A stretch of 64,000 nt of DNA, from the NCBI GenBank assembly GCA_051294375.1, contig CM119269.1, positions 6,371,919-6,435,918 on the forward strand, in the 5' to 3' direction. The notes under the pieces were generated by a model. It saw only the letters and a list, made by a program, of their open reading frames with translations. It did not search any database and was not told where the DNA came from. The number at the start of each line of letters is the position of its first letter. Position 1 is the stretch's first letter. Below are positions 50,183 through 62,392 of this stretch, piece after piece. Position numbers and translations under genes: made by a program. Source of the DNA: Paraspadella gotoi. Taxonomy: Eukaryota; Chaetognatha.

Positions 50183-51620
50183 CAGATCCCGACTCTATAA
50201 TTTACTTTGTCGGTCCGTCGGTCTGCCCCCTCATTATTCATTATTGGAAGGATGGATTGTAATAAAATTTTGTGTGTGGGTAGGGAAGTCGGTGATTGTG
50301 GAAATGTGTTTAAATGGAAAAAACCCAAAAATTCTATTTTACTATTTGAACGCCAATTACTCATGAGTGAATGAGGCGATTGACCTGAAATTTTGTATGT
50401 GGGTAGGAAAGTGTGTGATTAATCTGGAAATCAAGTTTCGATGGAATCGTCTGGGTGAAAATGAGTTTAAATGGAAGAAAACCTGTTTCACTAATTGATT
50501 ATGCTTTTTTTATATTAAATGTAAATAGAAGATGTATTAATTATTCAAATAATTAATCAGTTAATTAATCAATTAGTCAATAAATTAATCAATAATGAAA
50601 TAATCGGTCAATTAATCAATCAATTAATTATTTAATCAATCAATTTATTTTTCTATTAATTAATTATTCAATCTTTCCATTTATTTATCAATTAATTAAT
50701 CAATCAATCATTCAATCAAGTCAATTGTTATCGGCATTATTGTCGTCGTCGCCATCATCATCATCGTTGCTTTAGTTGTGGTCAGTGACACAAAGAATAA
50801 TTAATTAATTACCGCTAATGATCGTGGGCAGATCCGACATTGTTTGAACAAACTTGTTTTTTCGTCTTTTTTGATTTTTTTGGTCTTCTTTGTTTTTTTT
50901 GGTCTTTTTTGCTTTTTTTTTTCTTTTTCGCTTATTCTCCCCCCCTTCTTTGATTAATTAGACAATTAATTAATTTATTTTATCCAAAATGTTTGTTTTG
51001 ATTGATTAATTAATTATTTATTAATTAATTAACTAATTGATTAATTAACTGATTAATTATTTGATTAATTAATACATCTTGTATTTACATTTAAAATAAA
51101 AAGAAAAAGAAGCATAATCAATTAGTGAAACAGGTTCTTTGTTTTTTCCATTTAAACTCATTTCCACTCAAACAATTCCATCGAAACTTGATTTCCAGTT
51201 TAATCACACACCTTTCTACCCAAATACAAAATTTTAAGTCAATCGCCCTACCCACTCATGAGTAATTGGTGTTCAAATAGTGAAATATATTTTTTTGTTT
51301 TTTCCATTTAAACTCATTTCCACTCGGATGATTCCATCGAAACTTCATATCCAGCTCAATCACACACTTCCCTATCCATACACAAAATTTCATTCCAATC
51401 CATCCATCTAATCACGTTTAATTGGTATTTTTTGCTAAGGCGGGACGGACGGACGGACGGACGGACGGACGGACGGACATCGTTTTTTTGCATAATTTAT
51501 CATAATTCGATGTTCTGACATGATATAAGTGAATGCCCGACAAGATTGAGGGGGCGGACCGACGGACCGACAAAGTAAATTATAGAGTCGGGATCTGCTG
51601 AAAGCAGATCCGACTAAAAA
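50183..51620. mobile_element. Large fold-back element of the right-arm repeat family
   Basis: The left arm starts 'ggcagatcccgactctataa' and the right arm is its inverted copy ending 'gggatctgctgaaagcagat'. The arms share ~350-500 bp in inverted orientation, with one internal deletion of ~190 bp on the left. Each arm holds two ~125-bp subunits with the signature 'tttgtgtgtgggtaggga' and 'gtttcgatggaatcg'. The centre is ATTA-rich and includes 'ggcagatccgacattgtttg'. There is no coding sequence. The outer end forms a short hairpin (GGATCTGC/GCAGATCC). Confidence 0.65.
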
Positions 51621-51837
51621 ATAGAGATTGAAACAAAAATTGTCAAACGAGGAGAGTCTTTTCGTCATAAAGAGGACCAGCTGTATCGAGAGCGCTCATT
51701 AAGAGAGACTCGGTTTCCATGGAGACCGTTCGTCCAAAGTTAATGAGACGCAAAGTTAATTCTCGTCGAATCAAAAAAAAAAAATGAGGGGGGGGGGAGT
51801 AATTACGAAAGCTTTGAATATCGACTTAATTTTTTTG

Positions 51838-52270
51838 TAGTAATTTATCAACAAGATATGAGGGGTGGACATATAAACGGATAAAATGGTTTATAGCATC
51901 GAAGGAACGGAATCGAAATCAAATCGGAATTGAATCGGAATCGAATCGGAATCGAATCGGGATCGAATCGGATCGGCGACGCGAGTGATTTCAACCAAGG
52001 ACTCGATGATTGGATGAATCACCATCGGAATCTGACCAATGAGAAGAGGGGCTTCATGCCATCGGGAAAAGGAGCCCACGTCGCTGATCCGGTTACCCTG
52101 TATAAATAGGAAACGTTTTTGTATTGAATTCATTCTGTCTCACACCGTTCTTCGCTTGTTATATTTCTCAGAATAAATCCACTTTTGGTTTCATGTTGAA
52201 ATCTCTGTCTACTTACTTAAATGTGGTGGCAGCGGTGGGATTCGAACCCACGCCTCCGAAGAGACTAAAA
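51838..52270 (+). mobile_element. LTR-like remnant with tRNA-Leu primer-binding site
   Basis: A TATA box (TATAAATAGG, 52101) is followed by AATAAA at 52172 and then, at 52224, by TGG plus 'TGGCAGCGGTGGGATTCGAA' continuing to 52266. These 43 bases are complementary to the 3' end of a tRNA-Leu, including the CCA end that eukaryotic tRNA genes do not encode. TATA, polyadenylation signal and primer site in this order is the layout of a 5' LTR and its primer-binding site. There is no gag or pol after it, so it is a remnant. The LTR start is not defined, and a terminal CA before the primer site is missing. Confidence 0.5.
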
Positions 52271-53014
52271 TTATATATTATTTTTTTTTTCATTATCCTA
52301 TATTTAATCATATCCTTACTACTAAATATTATTTAATAAAGAAAACCATGATGTTTTCAATGATGTTTTGATGACGATTTCAATCACCGATTTTTTTTTA
52401 TGGCTACATACACTACGCCATGCTAACTTTCATCGTGTCCTATCTATCTAATAGTTAGGTAGTGATGTAAAAATGTGTTAACGTCAGCAAAGAGTGTAAC
52501 CCATATTTTAAAGATAGGCCAACTTATCTCCAAAGCAAAAAGGAGAATCAAAAGTATAGTAAAAAACAACCCTCTATTTCCGGCCATCCTTAAAGAAACT
52601 GAAGAAGAGAAGTCACAATCCCACAAATCTCCTCTCACGTTCTGCTATGATGAAGAATAAGTCCCTAATAATGTTTTTCGTTCGCTTTTTATTAACAAAT
52701 TAATTAACGATTAATTATTTACTAAAAGGTCATTTAGGCCGCAGAAAGCGTGCCCAGGGCCGTATCCGTAGATTCATTCATTCATTCATTCTCTATCTAT
52801 TCTAGGTAGAATGGATATGGTGAGTCGTTGAGCTTCACCACGGCACTTAGTGTTCGATCTCCAGTGGCATATCCCGGCTTTATTCGAATATCCGAAAAAT
52901 GGGAATTTTTTTGCTCCAAATTGATAACCGCAGGGATCCGGGCTGAAAGGTGAAAGAGCAATAAACATTTTTGAATTGGGTTGTTGCACTCAAGCTTTTA
53001 AATATTTAATATAT
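52271..53014. other. AT-rich spacer
   Basis: No gene or assignable repeat apart from short ATTC runs near 52770. Confidence 0.3.
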
Positions 53015-53220
53015 GAAATTGGTACAACCAATATAAAAATTATCCATCCATTTAATAAATAAGCTATCTTGTCCCTGACTTTGGACAGGCTTTGGTGGTT
53101 TAAGGCCTCCATCACACTTGCAAGATAATAACATTTCTGCAAGCTTTTAATCAAGCCTCTCTCACAGACTTGTTTATTCACTCCCAGTGAACCTGGCTTC
53201 CCTATCAATGAAGTGGTATA
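53015..53220 (-). mobile_element. Dispersed ~260-bp repeat, copy 3
   Basis: Inverted relative to 23811, with 'ggtacaaccaatataaaaat' at one end and 'cttccctatcaatgaagtgg' at the other. It is more diverged than the 23811 and 35405 copies. Confidence 0.75.
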
Positions 53221-54394
53221 TAAAATATATAATAAATGACAAATATATTTTTTTTAATTTTTTTTTTTAAGAACGGATTCCTATAAAGCTTAAAAAGTTA
53301 AATAAAAGTTAGTACTATAATTTTTTTAAATTTTGACTATAAATTGGCTAAAAATAGAAAAAAAAACATAAAAAATCATCATCATCATTATCATTGGCTG
53401 AATTTTATGGTCTTTTAAAATTTTCATCAATAAAACGAAAACATTTTAAAAAGTTGAAATAAGAACCTTTATCTAACTTTTAAAGCTCAATAAGAATCTA
53501 TTAAAAACAAGTTTGAGCAAACAATGTCGGATCTGCCTATCGATTAATTAATTATTAATTAATTAGAATTAATTAATTAAGTTAATATGATTTAATATTA
53601 ATTTACAATTTACCTAATTTCAGCTTGTCAGTCAATCTGAGTTTTGGTTCTCTTAAAATTGAGACAAGTCATCGACAGTTATTAAATATGTTTTGTGTTT
53701 ACGTGTTTTTTCAGTTAGTAAAATCATTGTACAAATGAATCCTTCTATTTATCTTCGATGCGGCGCATGATGCCTGTGCGCTATAGTACGATCGTCGCGT
53801 TGGCTAGAATTTCTTTCCGGATTGACGTTTTTAGCTTTCGGTCAGCAGCATCCCGTTGTCTTGGTCATTCGCAAATTCTATGGCTTCTGCGAAGTGGTGC
53901 ATAATGCTATCACGTCGCTGGGGAGTTGGAAATTATCATAATTAGATGTTGTATTGGCGTATCTAAGTCATTCAGTTGATCGTACTCCATCCTTTAAAAT
54001 TCTCCATTCGTATGCGTCGTTCGTTCACGTACTAGTCTTAATATCTCGACGAGGCTTGTGTTGATCATTATAGTTTATATCGTTTTAGGTGGTCGAGTGA
54101 CAGTACACTCAGAGATTAAGTTCACGTTCTCTGTGTAAGATACAAGTTATATCGTTCGCTCTCGATTCTCGTCAACTCTCGCTACTCTCTCTCTTTCTTT
54201 TAAATATATGTCGCTCTCTCTCTTTCTCTTTTTCTCCGTCACTGCTTCTTCTGTATTTGTCTAAAAACGAGTTCCGGTCTCTGCAGCGTCTGTCCAGCTT
54301 CTTTCTCTCTCCCTCTCTCTCTCTCTCTTTCTTTTTTTTTTACAACAAATTTTTTAGATATAATGTGGGCTCACTAATGTAAAAAACGATGCCG
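53221..54394. other. AT-rich repeat-derived spacer
   Basis: Includes a fragment of the right-arm family in inverted orientation ('gagcaaacaatgtcggatct', about 53515) next to ATTA repeats. No gene was seen. Confidence 0.4.
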
Positions 54395-54500
54395 CGAAAC
54401 AGGGTGCGAACTCGGGTCCTTTGGGTAGGAGAAGTGCTCACGCTAGTCCGGCGCCACAGGTACTGCTGATTTCATTAGCCGAGTAAAGGGCTGTAGAGCT
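54395..54500 (-). mobile_element. tRNA-like SINE copy related to the 21761 fold-back
   Basis: The - strand reads 'GTGGCGCCGGACTAGCGTGA', close to tRNA-SINE box A heads, then 'GAGTTCGCACCC', box B-like, about 40 bases on. It is a single-arm, diverged relative of the fold-back at 21761-22012. Confidence 0.5.
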
Positions 54501-55290
54501 TCTCTCTCTTTTAATTATTTATATTCGCTCTTTCTCTCTCTCTTTTCTCTGCAGCGGCTGTTCCTCTCTCCTCTTTCTCCTCTCTCTCTCTCTCTCTCTC
54601 TCTTGTCTCTCTGTGTGTGTCTGTCCCTCTCTGTCCGATCTCTTGCGTGATCGTTTTGTTTTTGAAAATTCTGATTATTTTTTTCGCTTTCTAAAATTTT
54701 TATTATTGCTCATTTTATTACGCCGCTTTTTTAATACAAAATCCCCATATTTTTCATGCCGAGATTTTTCGTGTTTTATTCTCTCTTTTCTTTCTCCCTC
54801 TTCTCTCTCTCTACTCTCCTCTTTCTCCTCCGTCTCTCCTCCTCTACTCTCTCTCTCCATACTTGTCCGAATTCAACACGCCACTTGTTGTACCATCTTA
54901 ATTGGCCAATATCCATACATTATGCCAAGGCGAACACCACCCATCCCAGGTCTGTGATGTTCCATCCACAGTCCTAATACTATCCCTCTGCTTTCGCCCA
55001 ATACCGAGACGTCTAGGTATACGGCTCAGTTGATCATGAAGGTCATGCCGAGGTCGTCAAGTCACTAATTACCATTCATCACATTATAACCTAATAATTA
55101 CTATTACATCAATAATTCGTTATCGCATAGATTCATATTCGTTTTTTTCCGGGGGTTTTTGTCATTAATTTTCTTTGATTAGTGGGCTCTGGCTTCGATC
55201 TTGAGTCTTTTAAGATTTTTTTATTTTATGTCTCCTTCTCTCTCTCTCACTCTGTCTCTCTCTCTCATCGATCTCTTCTCTCTACTTTTC
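54501..55290. repeat. CT-rich low-complexity block with 'cttgcgtgatcgtt' repeat fragments
   Basis: Interrupted CT runs are mixed with a fragment ('tctcttgcgtgatcgtt' and poly-T) that recurs at 58020, 58288, 61086 and 61346. It is a diverged or noisy piece of the tandem block described at 60990-61370. Confidence 0.5.
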
Positions 55291-56400
55291 TCTCTCATTT
55301 TTAACTGTTGCATAATTTTTTACACTTGCATTCCGTCAAAACTTTATATCTAGCTTTCATCACTTTCCTACCGGCTCACAAAATTTCATCTCAATCTATC
55401 ATGGGTTAAAATAAATAAAAAGATTCCAGTAAATGTGACTCATATTTTTTCATTTAAACTCATTTCCACTGTACGTTTCCACTGAAACTTATATAATCAG
55501 CTTCTCACACATTTTCCTACCCAACACACAAAATTTCCAACTCAATCTATCCATTCCAATTATGATTAGAGTATTTATTGGTTAAAAAATTAAGAAAAGA
55601 TTTTAGTAAATTCGACTTATGTTTTTCTATTTAAACTAATTTCCACTCACACGATTCCATCGAAACTTTATATCCAGCATTATCCAACACTTTCCTACAT
55701 ACCCACACACAAAATTAATTCCAATCCAACCAGCCAATCACGATGTTATTGGAGCTTTTTGCTAAGATGGGACGGATGGACGGATTGATTGACTAATTAA
55801 ATTAATTAGATTAATTTATTTACTAATGATTAATTAACTGATTAATTATTTGATTTATTAATACATCCTGTATATAACATTTAATATAAAAGGAAAAAGA
55901 AGCATAATCAATTAGTAAAACAGGTTTTTTGTTTTTTTCCATTTAAAACCTCATTTCCTCTCAACTATTCCATCGAAACTTGAATTCCTGTTCAAGCACA
56001 CAGTGTACCTACAGCAGGTCTACCAATCAACTTAGATCGTCAATAGCCTTCCACTACATTCAGGTCATCTCACAAGCAATTTGGTTGTTCAAATAGTGAA
56101 TATATTTTTTTGGTTTTTTTCCATTTAAACTCATTTCCACTCGGACGATTCCATCGAAACTTCATATTCCAGCTTCAATCAACACACTTACCTACCACAC
56201 ACAAAATTTTTAATCATCCATATCCAATCACGAGTAATTGGATGTTTTTTGCTAAGGTGGGACGGCGGACGGACGGACGGACGGACGACACACCGGTACG
56301 GACGGACGACGGAGACGGACCGACGGACGAGACGTGATTAGAGCGGGATCTGGATAGCGGACGGAGATCGGACAATGTAACGGAAACACGACAGATTTCA
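55291..56400 (-). repeat. Right-arm repeat family, inverted, noisy copies
   Basis: Three to four ~125-bp subunits in inverted orientation ('cgattccatcgaaacttgaa', 'cctacccacacacaaaatt'), ending in a GGAC-repeat run at 56263-56330. The many small indels compared with 51110-51620 suggest low-quality sequence. Confidence 0.65.
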
Positions 56401-56517
56401 ATCTTAATATAGTAATGAAATAAATTTTAAATGCCTTCCGTGCGTTTATCAATAGATACATTTTAAAATTAATTTTCATTTTCCATATTCTCTAACAGTC
56501 ACTTGATAATTATCTAT

Positions 56518-56750
56518 GAAATGGTAGCAACACAATATAAAAATTATCATCATCATTAATAAATAAGCTATCTTGCCCCTGACTTTGGACAGGCTTTGGT
56601 GGTTTAAGGCCTCCATCACTCTTACAAGATAATGACATAGCAGGTCCCTGCAAGCTTCAATCAAGACTCTCTCTCAACAGTCTCGTTATTCACTCCAGAG
56701 TACCTGGCTCCCTATCAATGAAGTGGAAAATATTTCAAAGAATATTTGAG
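56518..56750 (-). mobile_element. Dispersed ~260-bp repeat, copy 4
   Basis: Inverted relative to 23811; it contains 'tgactttggacaggctttgg' and 'ggtttaaggcctccatcact'. It has several indels relative to the other copies. Confidence 0.75.
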
Positions 56751-57811
56751 AGAACTTCCAGTTTTCAACCTGTTCTGGCCTATAGCTATAGCTCACCTCT
56801 GAAGTACATACACAATTCCGGGTCTTGATTGACAATTCACAAAGTAATGGTTGATGTAAAAATTTCGACTGCCGGAAATGATAAAGGTATTAAAGAGAAT
56901 GGCCAGAAAACTTGATCGAAATCATTAATTACTTCGAGTGTCCTTTCATGCTCCAGGAATCATATTTAAAGCCGGGAGGTAACGTCGGGACCCCGCGTCC
57001 CTCACAAACACTCTGTCTAAGTCAACCAGTTGATGGCGTCGCTCCCGTCCATTGAAATAGATGTCCACGGCCGGTTTGTAGATTGAGTCAACAACTTTTT
57101 TCCATAACGTGAAGCGAACCTATATCACGTAAATCAAGATTTTTTATTTGGTTTCAAAAAGAACAAGAATTCTAGGGTGTTGCACCAAAGTAACTTTCTT
57201 TCAAATTTATTTTCAGGTAATTATGTCATTACCATTTCCTACCCTGCATTGGAATACTATCTTTTATCTTTATATAATTTTTTTTAAAAACAAAAGGTAG
57301 CAGTCGCTTAGATTCGAACTGTGTCAGCATTATTAATAAAAAAAAAATAAACAAAATATTTTTAAGCGCTAATAGGGCAGACTGAAAAACATGTCAATTA
57401 ATAAAAACAAGGGCTAACAAATCCTACCACTCCTCCATTCGCGAATGTTTTTTTCCAGTTAGCAAAGGTATCATGGTCGATAAAACTGCCTGTCGGGTCA
57501 AAGGAATTTCCCGATCCCGGTTTGCTCTCGCTTGCCGCTAATTAATTTTTAAAAAAAAATCAGAGTAAAGGTATTATATATCTCTTTTTCTTTTCTTATG
57601 TCGTTTACTGTTTTACTCTCTGTCCAAATATCTAGACCTTATTATGCAATTTTTCAAGTAAAGTACCTTTTAAAACGATTCTAAAAATTAAAGCCTATTT
57701 AAGTATTCATTCACCCAAGATTTCGTTGTATATGTGCACTCCGCTTCCGGATTCAACCTTCGCCACGAAAACGCGAAACGGCGCATTGCAACTTTTACAA
57801 TTAATGATTTG
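56751..57811. other. Spacer, no gene seen
   Basis: A moderately GC-containing patch at 56930-57120 has no supported frame. The rest is AT-rich. Confidence 0.3.
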
Positions 57812-60800
57812 GAAAAATTTAAAAAATATTCCAATTGTAAACAATTGTAACATTATTCTGCCTTTTTTATTTTATTTCTTTAATTATATATGTATTTTTC
57901 TTTCTTTTTTTTTAACAGGCGCTGCCTTTTCTGAATCGTTTAAAAACGATTCAGTCTCTTCTTCTGCTCCACATTCTCCTGACCTCTCGTGTGTGCGGTC
58001 CTCTCTCGTGGGTGTTATCGATTCTCTTGCGTGACTTTGTTATCTTTTTAAAAAAATTAGTATTTTTATGTTTCTTTCTTAAAAAAATTTTTTGATCAGC
58101 GTGCCTTTTTCGAAGTTGTGTTTAAAACGAGTGTCAGGCTATCTCTCTATTATCCTCTCTCTTCTCCGTCTCTCTACTCTTCCCGTTCAATACTCCTCCG
58201 TCTAGTTTCCACTCTCTCTGCTGTCTCTCTCCATTTCCTCCCCATCTCTCTCTGTCTCTCTCTGTGTGTGTCTCTTCTTGTAGAATCTTGCGTGATCGAT
58301 TGTTTTTAGTCGGATCTGCTTTCACAAGATCCCGATGGTAAATTCACTTGTCGCACGTCGTCCGGTCAGCCCTCAATTGTCGGGCACTTAACTTATCAAT
58401 TGTCAAACCATCGAATTATGATATAATATGCAAAAAAAATTGATGTCCATGCCGTACCGCCGTCTCCGTCGTCCGCCCACCTTAGCCAAAAAACTCCAAT
58501 ACTCGTGATTGGATGGATGGATTGGAATGAAAATTTTGATGTTTGGTAGGGGAGTGTGTGATTGAGCTGGATATGAAGTTCGATGAATTCGTGCAGTGGA
58601 AATAGTTTAAATGGAAAAACAAAAAAATAGTATTTCACTTATTGAACACCAATTGCTCATGAGTGGATGGGGCGGATTGGCTGGAATTTATATGTGGTAG
58701 GAAAGGTGTTGATTGAACATGGAAATCAAGTTTCGATGAATCGTTTGAGTGGAAATGAGTTTAAAAATGGAAAAAACACAAAAACTGTTCACTAATTGAT
58801 TATGCTTTCTTTTTCACTTTTATCATAAATGTATACTGCAGGATGTATTAATAAAATCAAATAATTATCAGTTAATTAATCAATTAGTCAATTAATTAAT
58901 CTATAATTCATTATCAGCTAGATATTAAAGTCTTGCGGAATTGTGCCAGGTGGAAATGAGCTTTAAATGGAAAAAACATAAGTACATTTACTTGAATCTT
59001 TTATATTTATGATTATAATAAAATGTTTAAATTAATTTATGTTGGACAAAATGTTTGCAATTTAATAAAATGATGCAAGTTGAAAAATGATGCAGTTGAA
59101 AAATCTTAAAAGCATAGGATCGGTCAGACAATTGCACCAATTGGCGAGAGAGAAGAGAGAGGAGAGAGAGAAAGAGAGAAGAGAGAGAGAGAGGAAAAAA
59201 AAAGAAAATTGACAACTTGATGTTGCAACTAGCAAAATGATAACATGACGAAGCGATGCATAATTTTACGAGTTCAATCGCAAATTCAATTTTTTTAAAC
59301 CAAACGCACGAGGAGAGAGAGAAGAGGAGAGAAGAGAATCGTTTTCGACGGAATCAGCAGCGGCACAGCAGAGACAGCCAGAAAAAAAGAACGAAATCAA
59401 AAAGCACAGCAGAAGCACATGAGAAGAAAGAGAAAGAAAGCCTTCTGCCAGACCGTTTTTCCCGATGAATCACACTGGGAAAAAGGGCAGAGAGATAGCT
59501 TACATATAATTAAAAGAGAAAAATCATGTTAATTAATAATAATTAATCAGTCAGATTATCAATCAATTATTTGATTTCCAATCAATCTATTTATTTACTA
59601 TTAATTAATTATTTAATCAATCAATTCATTTATTCTATTATCTTTGATTATTCAATCAAATCAATCAAGTCCAATCGTTATCGCATTTTCTCATCGCGTC
59701 ATTGCTTTTGTCAATGGTTATTGACGAAAATACCTAAAACAAACATTTCAAATCAATTTATATACTAATTGCCTAATTAATTGCTCATGAGTCGGAATGG
59801 GGCAATGACCTAGAATCTTGTCATGTGGGTGGAAAGTGTGTGATTGAACAGGAAACAACATGATGGAATCGTTTGAGTGAAATGAGTTTAATGGAAAAAA
59901 CAAAAAATTGATTATGCTTCTTTTCCTTTATTTAAATGATATTTTGCAGGATGTATTAAAAATCAAATAATAATAACAGTTATGTAAATAAATTAGTCTA
60001 TTAACGAAATTAATTAATCAGTCAATTAATCCGTCTATTTCGTCCCACCTTAGCAAAAAGCTCCAATAACTCGTGATGGCTGGTGGTATGGACATTAATA
60101 TTTGTGTGTGGTAGGACAGTGTGAGATGAAGCTGGATATAAAGTTTCGATGGAATCGGCGAGTTGGAAATGAGTTTTAAAATGAAAAAAATAGAGTCACA
60201 TTTAACTTCGGAATCTATTTTATTTATATTTGAACCAGATACATATGAGATGATAATTTGTGAGCCGGTAGGAAAGTGTGAGAAGAAAGCCAGATATAAA
60301 GTTTTGACGGAATTGTAGGCAAGTGGAAATGAATTTAAATGAATTAATGATACTAATAAATGTTTTTAATTAATTAATTAATTAAATAATGAAAAAAATA
60401 GCAATTTAAAAAAAATTATGCAAGTTGAAAAAATGTGATGCAAGTTGAAAAAATGATTGCAAGTTGAAAGAATTGAATGAAGTTTGAAAAAAATGATGCA
60501 ATGAAAAAAATGATGCAAATTGAAAAATGATGAAAAATGAAATTGATGCAAGTGAAAAATTGATGCAAGTTAAAAAATCTAAAAGCAAATCGGTCGAATT
60601 GCATTAAAAAAAGAGAGAGAGAAAGAGAGAAGAAAGGACATTAGAATAAAATATTAAATGTATTTTGATTATTAATTAAAATTTAATTAATTAATGAAAT
60701 TAATACATAATTAGTTTTTAATATTTAATAATTAATAATAATTAATTAATGTAAATAAATAATTTAAAATAATTAATTATTTAATATATTATTTATAATA

Positions 60801-60860
60801 ATTAATTAATCAATTAATAATTAATTATAATTATTAATTAAAAATAATTAATAAATCCCT
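57812..60860. repeat. Second large duplication, copy 1 (ends at the 25-N gap)
   Basis: Matches 60886-63880 in order: 'caattgtaaacaattgtaac', the 'caggcgctgccttttctgaa' unit, the CT block, right-arm family subunits, GA tract, 'cagcagcggc' block, ATTA repeats and 'gatgcaagttgaaaaaatga' repeats. Single-base indels are frequent. Like the duplication at 26988, it ends at a 25-N gap and its partner starts directly after it. Confidence 0.85.
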
Positions 60861-60885
60861 NNNNNNNNNNNNNNNNNNNNNNNNN
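60861..60885. other. Assembly gap (25 N)
   Basis: Same size as the gap at 33056, with duplicated sequence on either side. Confidence 1.
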
Positions 60886-60989
60886 AAAATTGTAACAATT
60901 TCCAATTGTAAACAATTGTAACATTATTTGCCTTTCTTTTATTTTATTCTTTAAATTATATATATATTTTTCTTTCTTTTTTTTATCAG

Positions 60990-61370
60990 GCGCTGCCTTT
61001 TCTGAATCGTTTAAAAACGAGTTCAGGCTCTCTCTCTCCGACTCTCTCCGTCCCTCTCTGTGTGTGTCTGTCTCTCTCTGTACGATCTCTTGCGTGATCG
61101 TTCGTTTTTTAAAAAATTCTGATTATTTTTTTCTTTCTAAAAAAATTTTTTTATCAGGCGTTGCCTTTTCTGAATCGTTTAAAAACGAGTTCAGGCTCTC
61201 TCTCTCTCTATCTCTCTCTCTCTCCGTCTCTCTCTCTCTCTCCGTCTCTCTCCGTCTATCTCCTCTCTCTCTGTCTCTCTCCATCTCTCTCTGTCTCTCT
61301 CCATCTCTCTCTGTCTCTCTCTGTGTGTGTCTCTCTCTGTAGATCTCTTGCGTGATCGTTCGTTTTTAGT
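60990..61370. repeat. ~165-bp tandem units in CT-rich DNA
   Basis: The string 'gccttttctgaatcgttta' starts at about 60996 and again about 164 bp later. Each unit continues through a CT run to 'tctcttgcgtgatcgttcgt'. The second unit is longer because of CT expansion. A noisy version lies at 57918-58310. Confidence 0.7.
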
Positions 61371-62060
61371 CGGATCTGCTTATCAGCAGATCCCGACTGT
61401 ATAATTCACTTTGTCGACGTCGTCGGTCCGCCCCCTCATATTTGTCCGGCACTAACTTATATCATTGTCAGAACATCGAATTATGATAAATTATGCAAAA
61501 AAATTGATGTCCATCCGTCCGTCCGTCCGTCCCGTCGTCCGTCCCACCTTAGCAAAAAACTCCAATTACTTCGTGATTGGATGGATGGATTGGAATGAAA
61601 TTTTGTGTGTGGGTAGGGAGTGTGTGATTGAGCTGGATATGAAGTTTCGATGGAATCGTGCGAGATGGAAATAAGTTTAAATGGAAAAAAAACAAAAAAT
61701 ATATTTCACTATTGAACACAATTGCTCATGAGTGGATGGGGCGATTTGGCCTGGAATTTTATATGTGGGTAGGAAAGGTGTGATTGAACAGGAAATCAAG
61801 TTTCGATGGAATCGTTTGAGTGGAAATGAGTTTAAATGGAAAAAAAACAAAAACCTGTTTCACTAATTGATTATGCTTCTTTTCCTTTTATATTAAATGT
61901 ATATGCAGGATGTATTAATAAATCAAATAATTAATCAGTTATTAATCAATTAGTCAATTAATTAATCATAAGTTCATTAATCAGCTAGATATAAAGTTTT
62001 GACGGAATTGTGCAGTGGAAATGAGTTTAAATGGAAAAAACATAAGTCACATTTACTTGA
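61371..62060 (+). repeat. Right-arm repeat family, + orientation copy
   Basis: Starts with the hairpin 'ggatctgcttatcagcagat', then 'ccgactgtataattcacttt', a run of GTCC repeats, and two subunits with 'gtgtgtgggtaggga' and 'agtttcgatggaatcg'. This is the cleanest + oriented copy. Confidence 0.7.
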
Positions 62061-62353
62061 ATCTTTATGATTTATGATTACTATAAATGTTTTAATTAAT
62101 TAATTGGAAAAATGTTGCAATTTATAAAATGATGCAAGTGAAAAATGATGCAAGTTAAAAAATCTTAAAAGCATAAGGATCGTCGCAATTGCACAATTGC
62201 AGAGAGAGAGAGAGAGAGAGAAGAAGAGAGAGAGGAGAGAGGGAAAAAAAAGGAAATTGAAACTTGATGTTGCAATAGCAAAATGATAACATGCACGAAT
62301 GCGATGCATAATTTTACGAGTTCAATCCAAATTCAATTTTTTTAACAAAAAGC

Positions 62354-62392
<39 letters not shown>

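Noticed and set aside
51600-51625. Helitron 3' end (hairpin followed by CTAA)
   Set aside because: Other copies share sequence beyond this point, so it is not a consistent boundary. No TC start or insertion between A and T was demonstrated.
52124-52336. Short protein containing 'VAAVGFEPTPPKRL'
   Set aside because: This peptide is the translation of antisense tRNA-Leu sequence, a known source of spurious predicted proteins.
57301-57345. Possible second tRNA-complement ('cttagattcgaactgtgtca')
   Set aside because: The flanking bases of the putative T-arm do not pair and there is no CCA complement; similarity is limited to the common GATTCGAA string.
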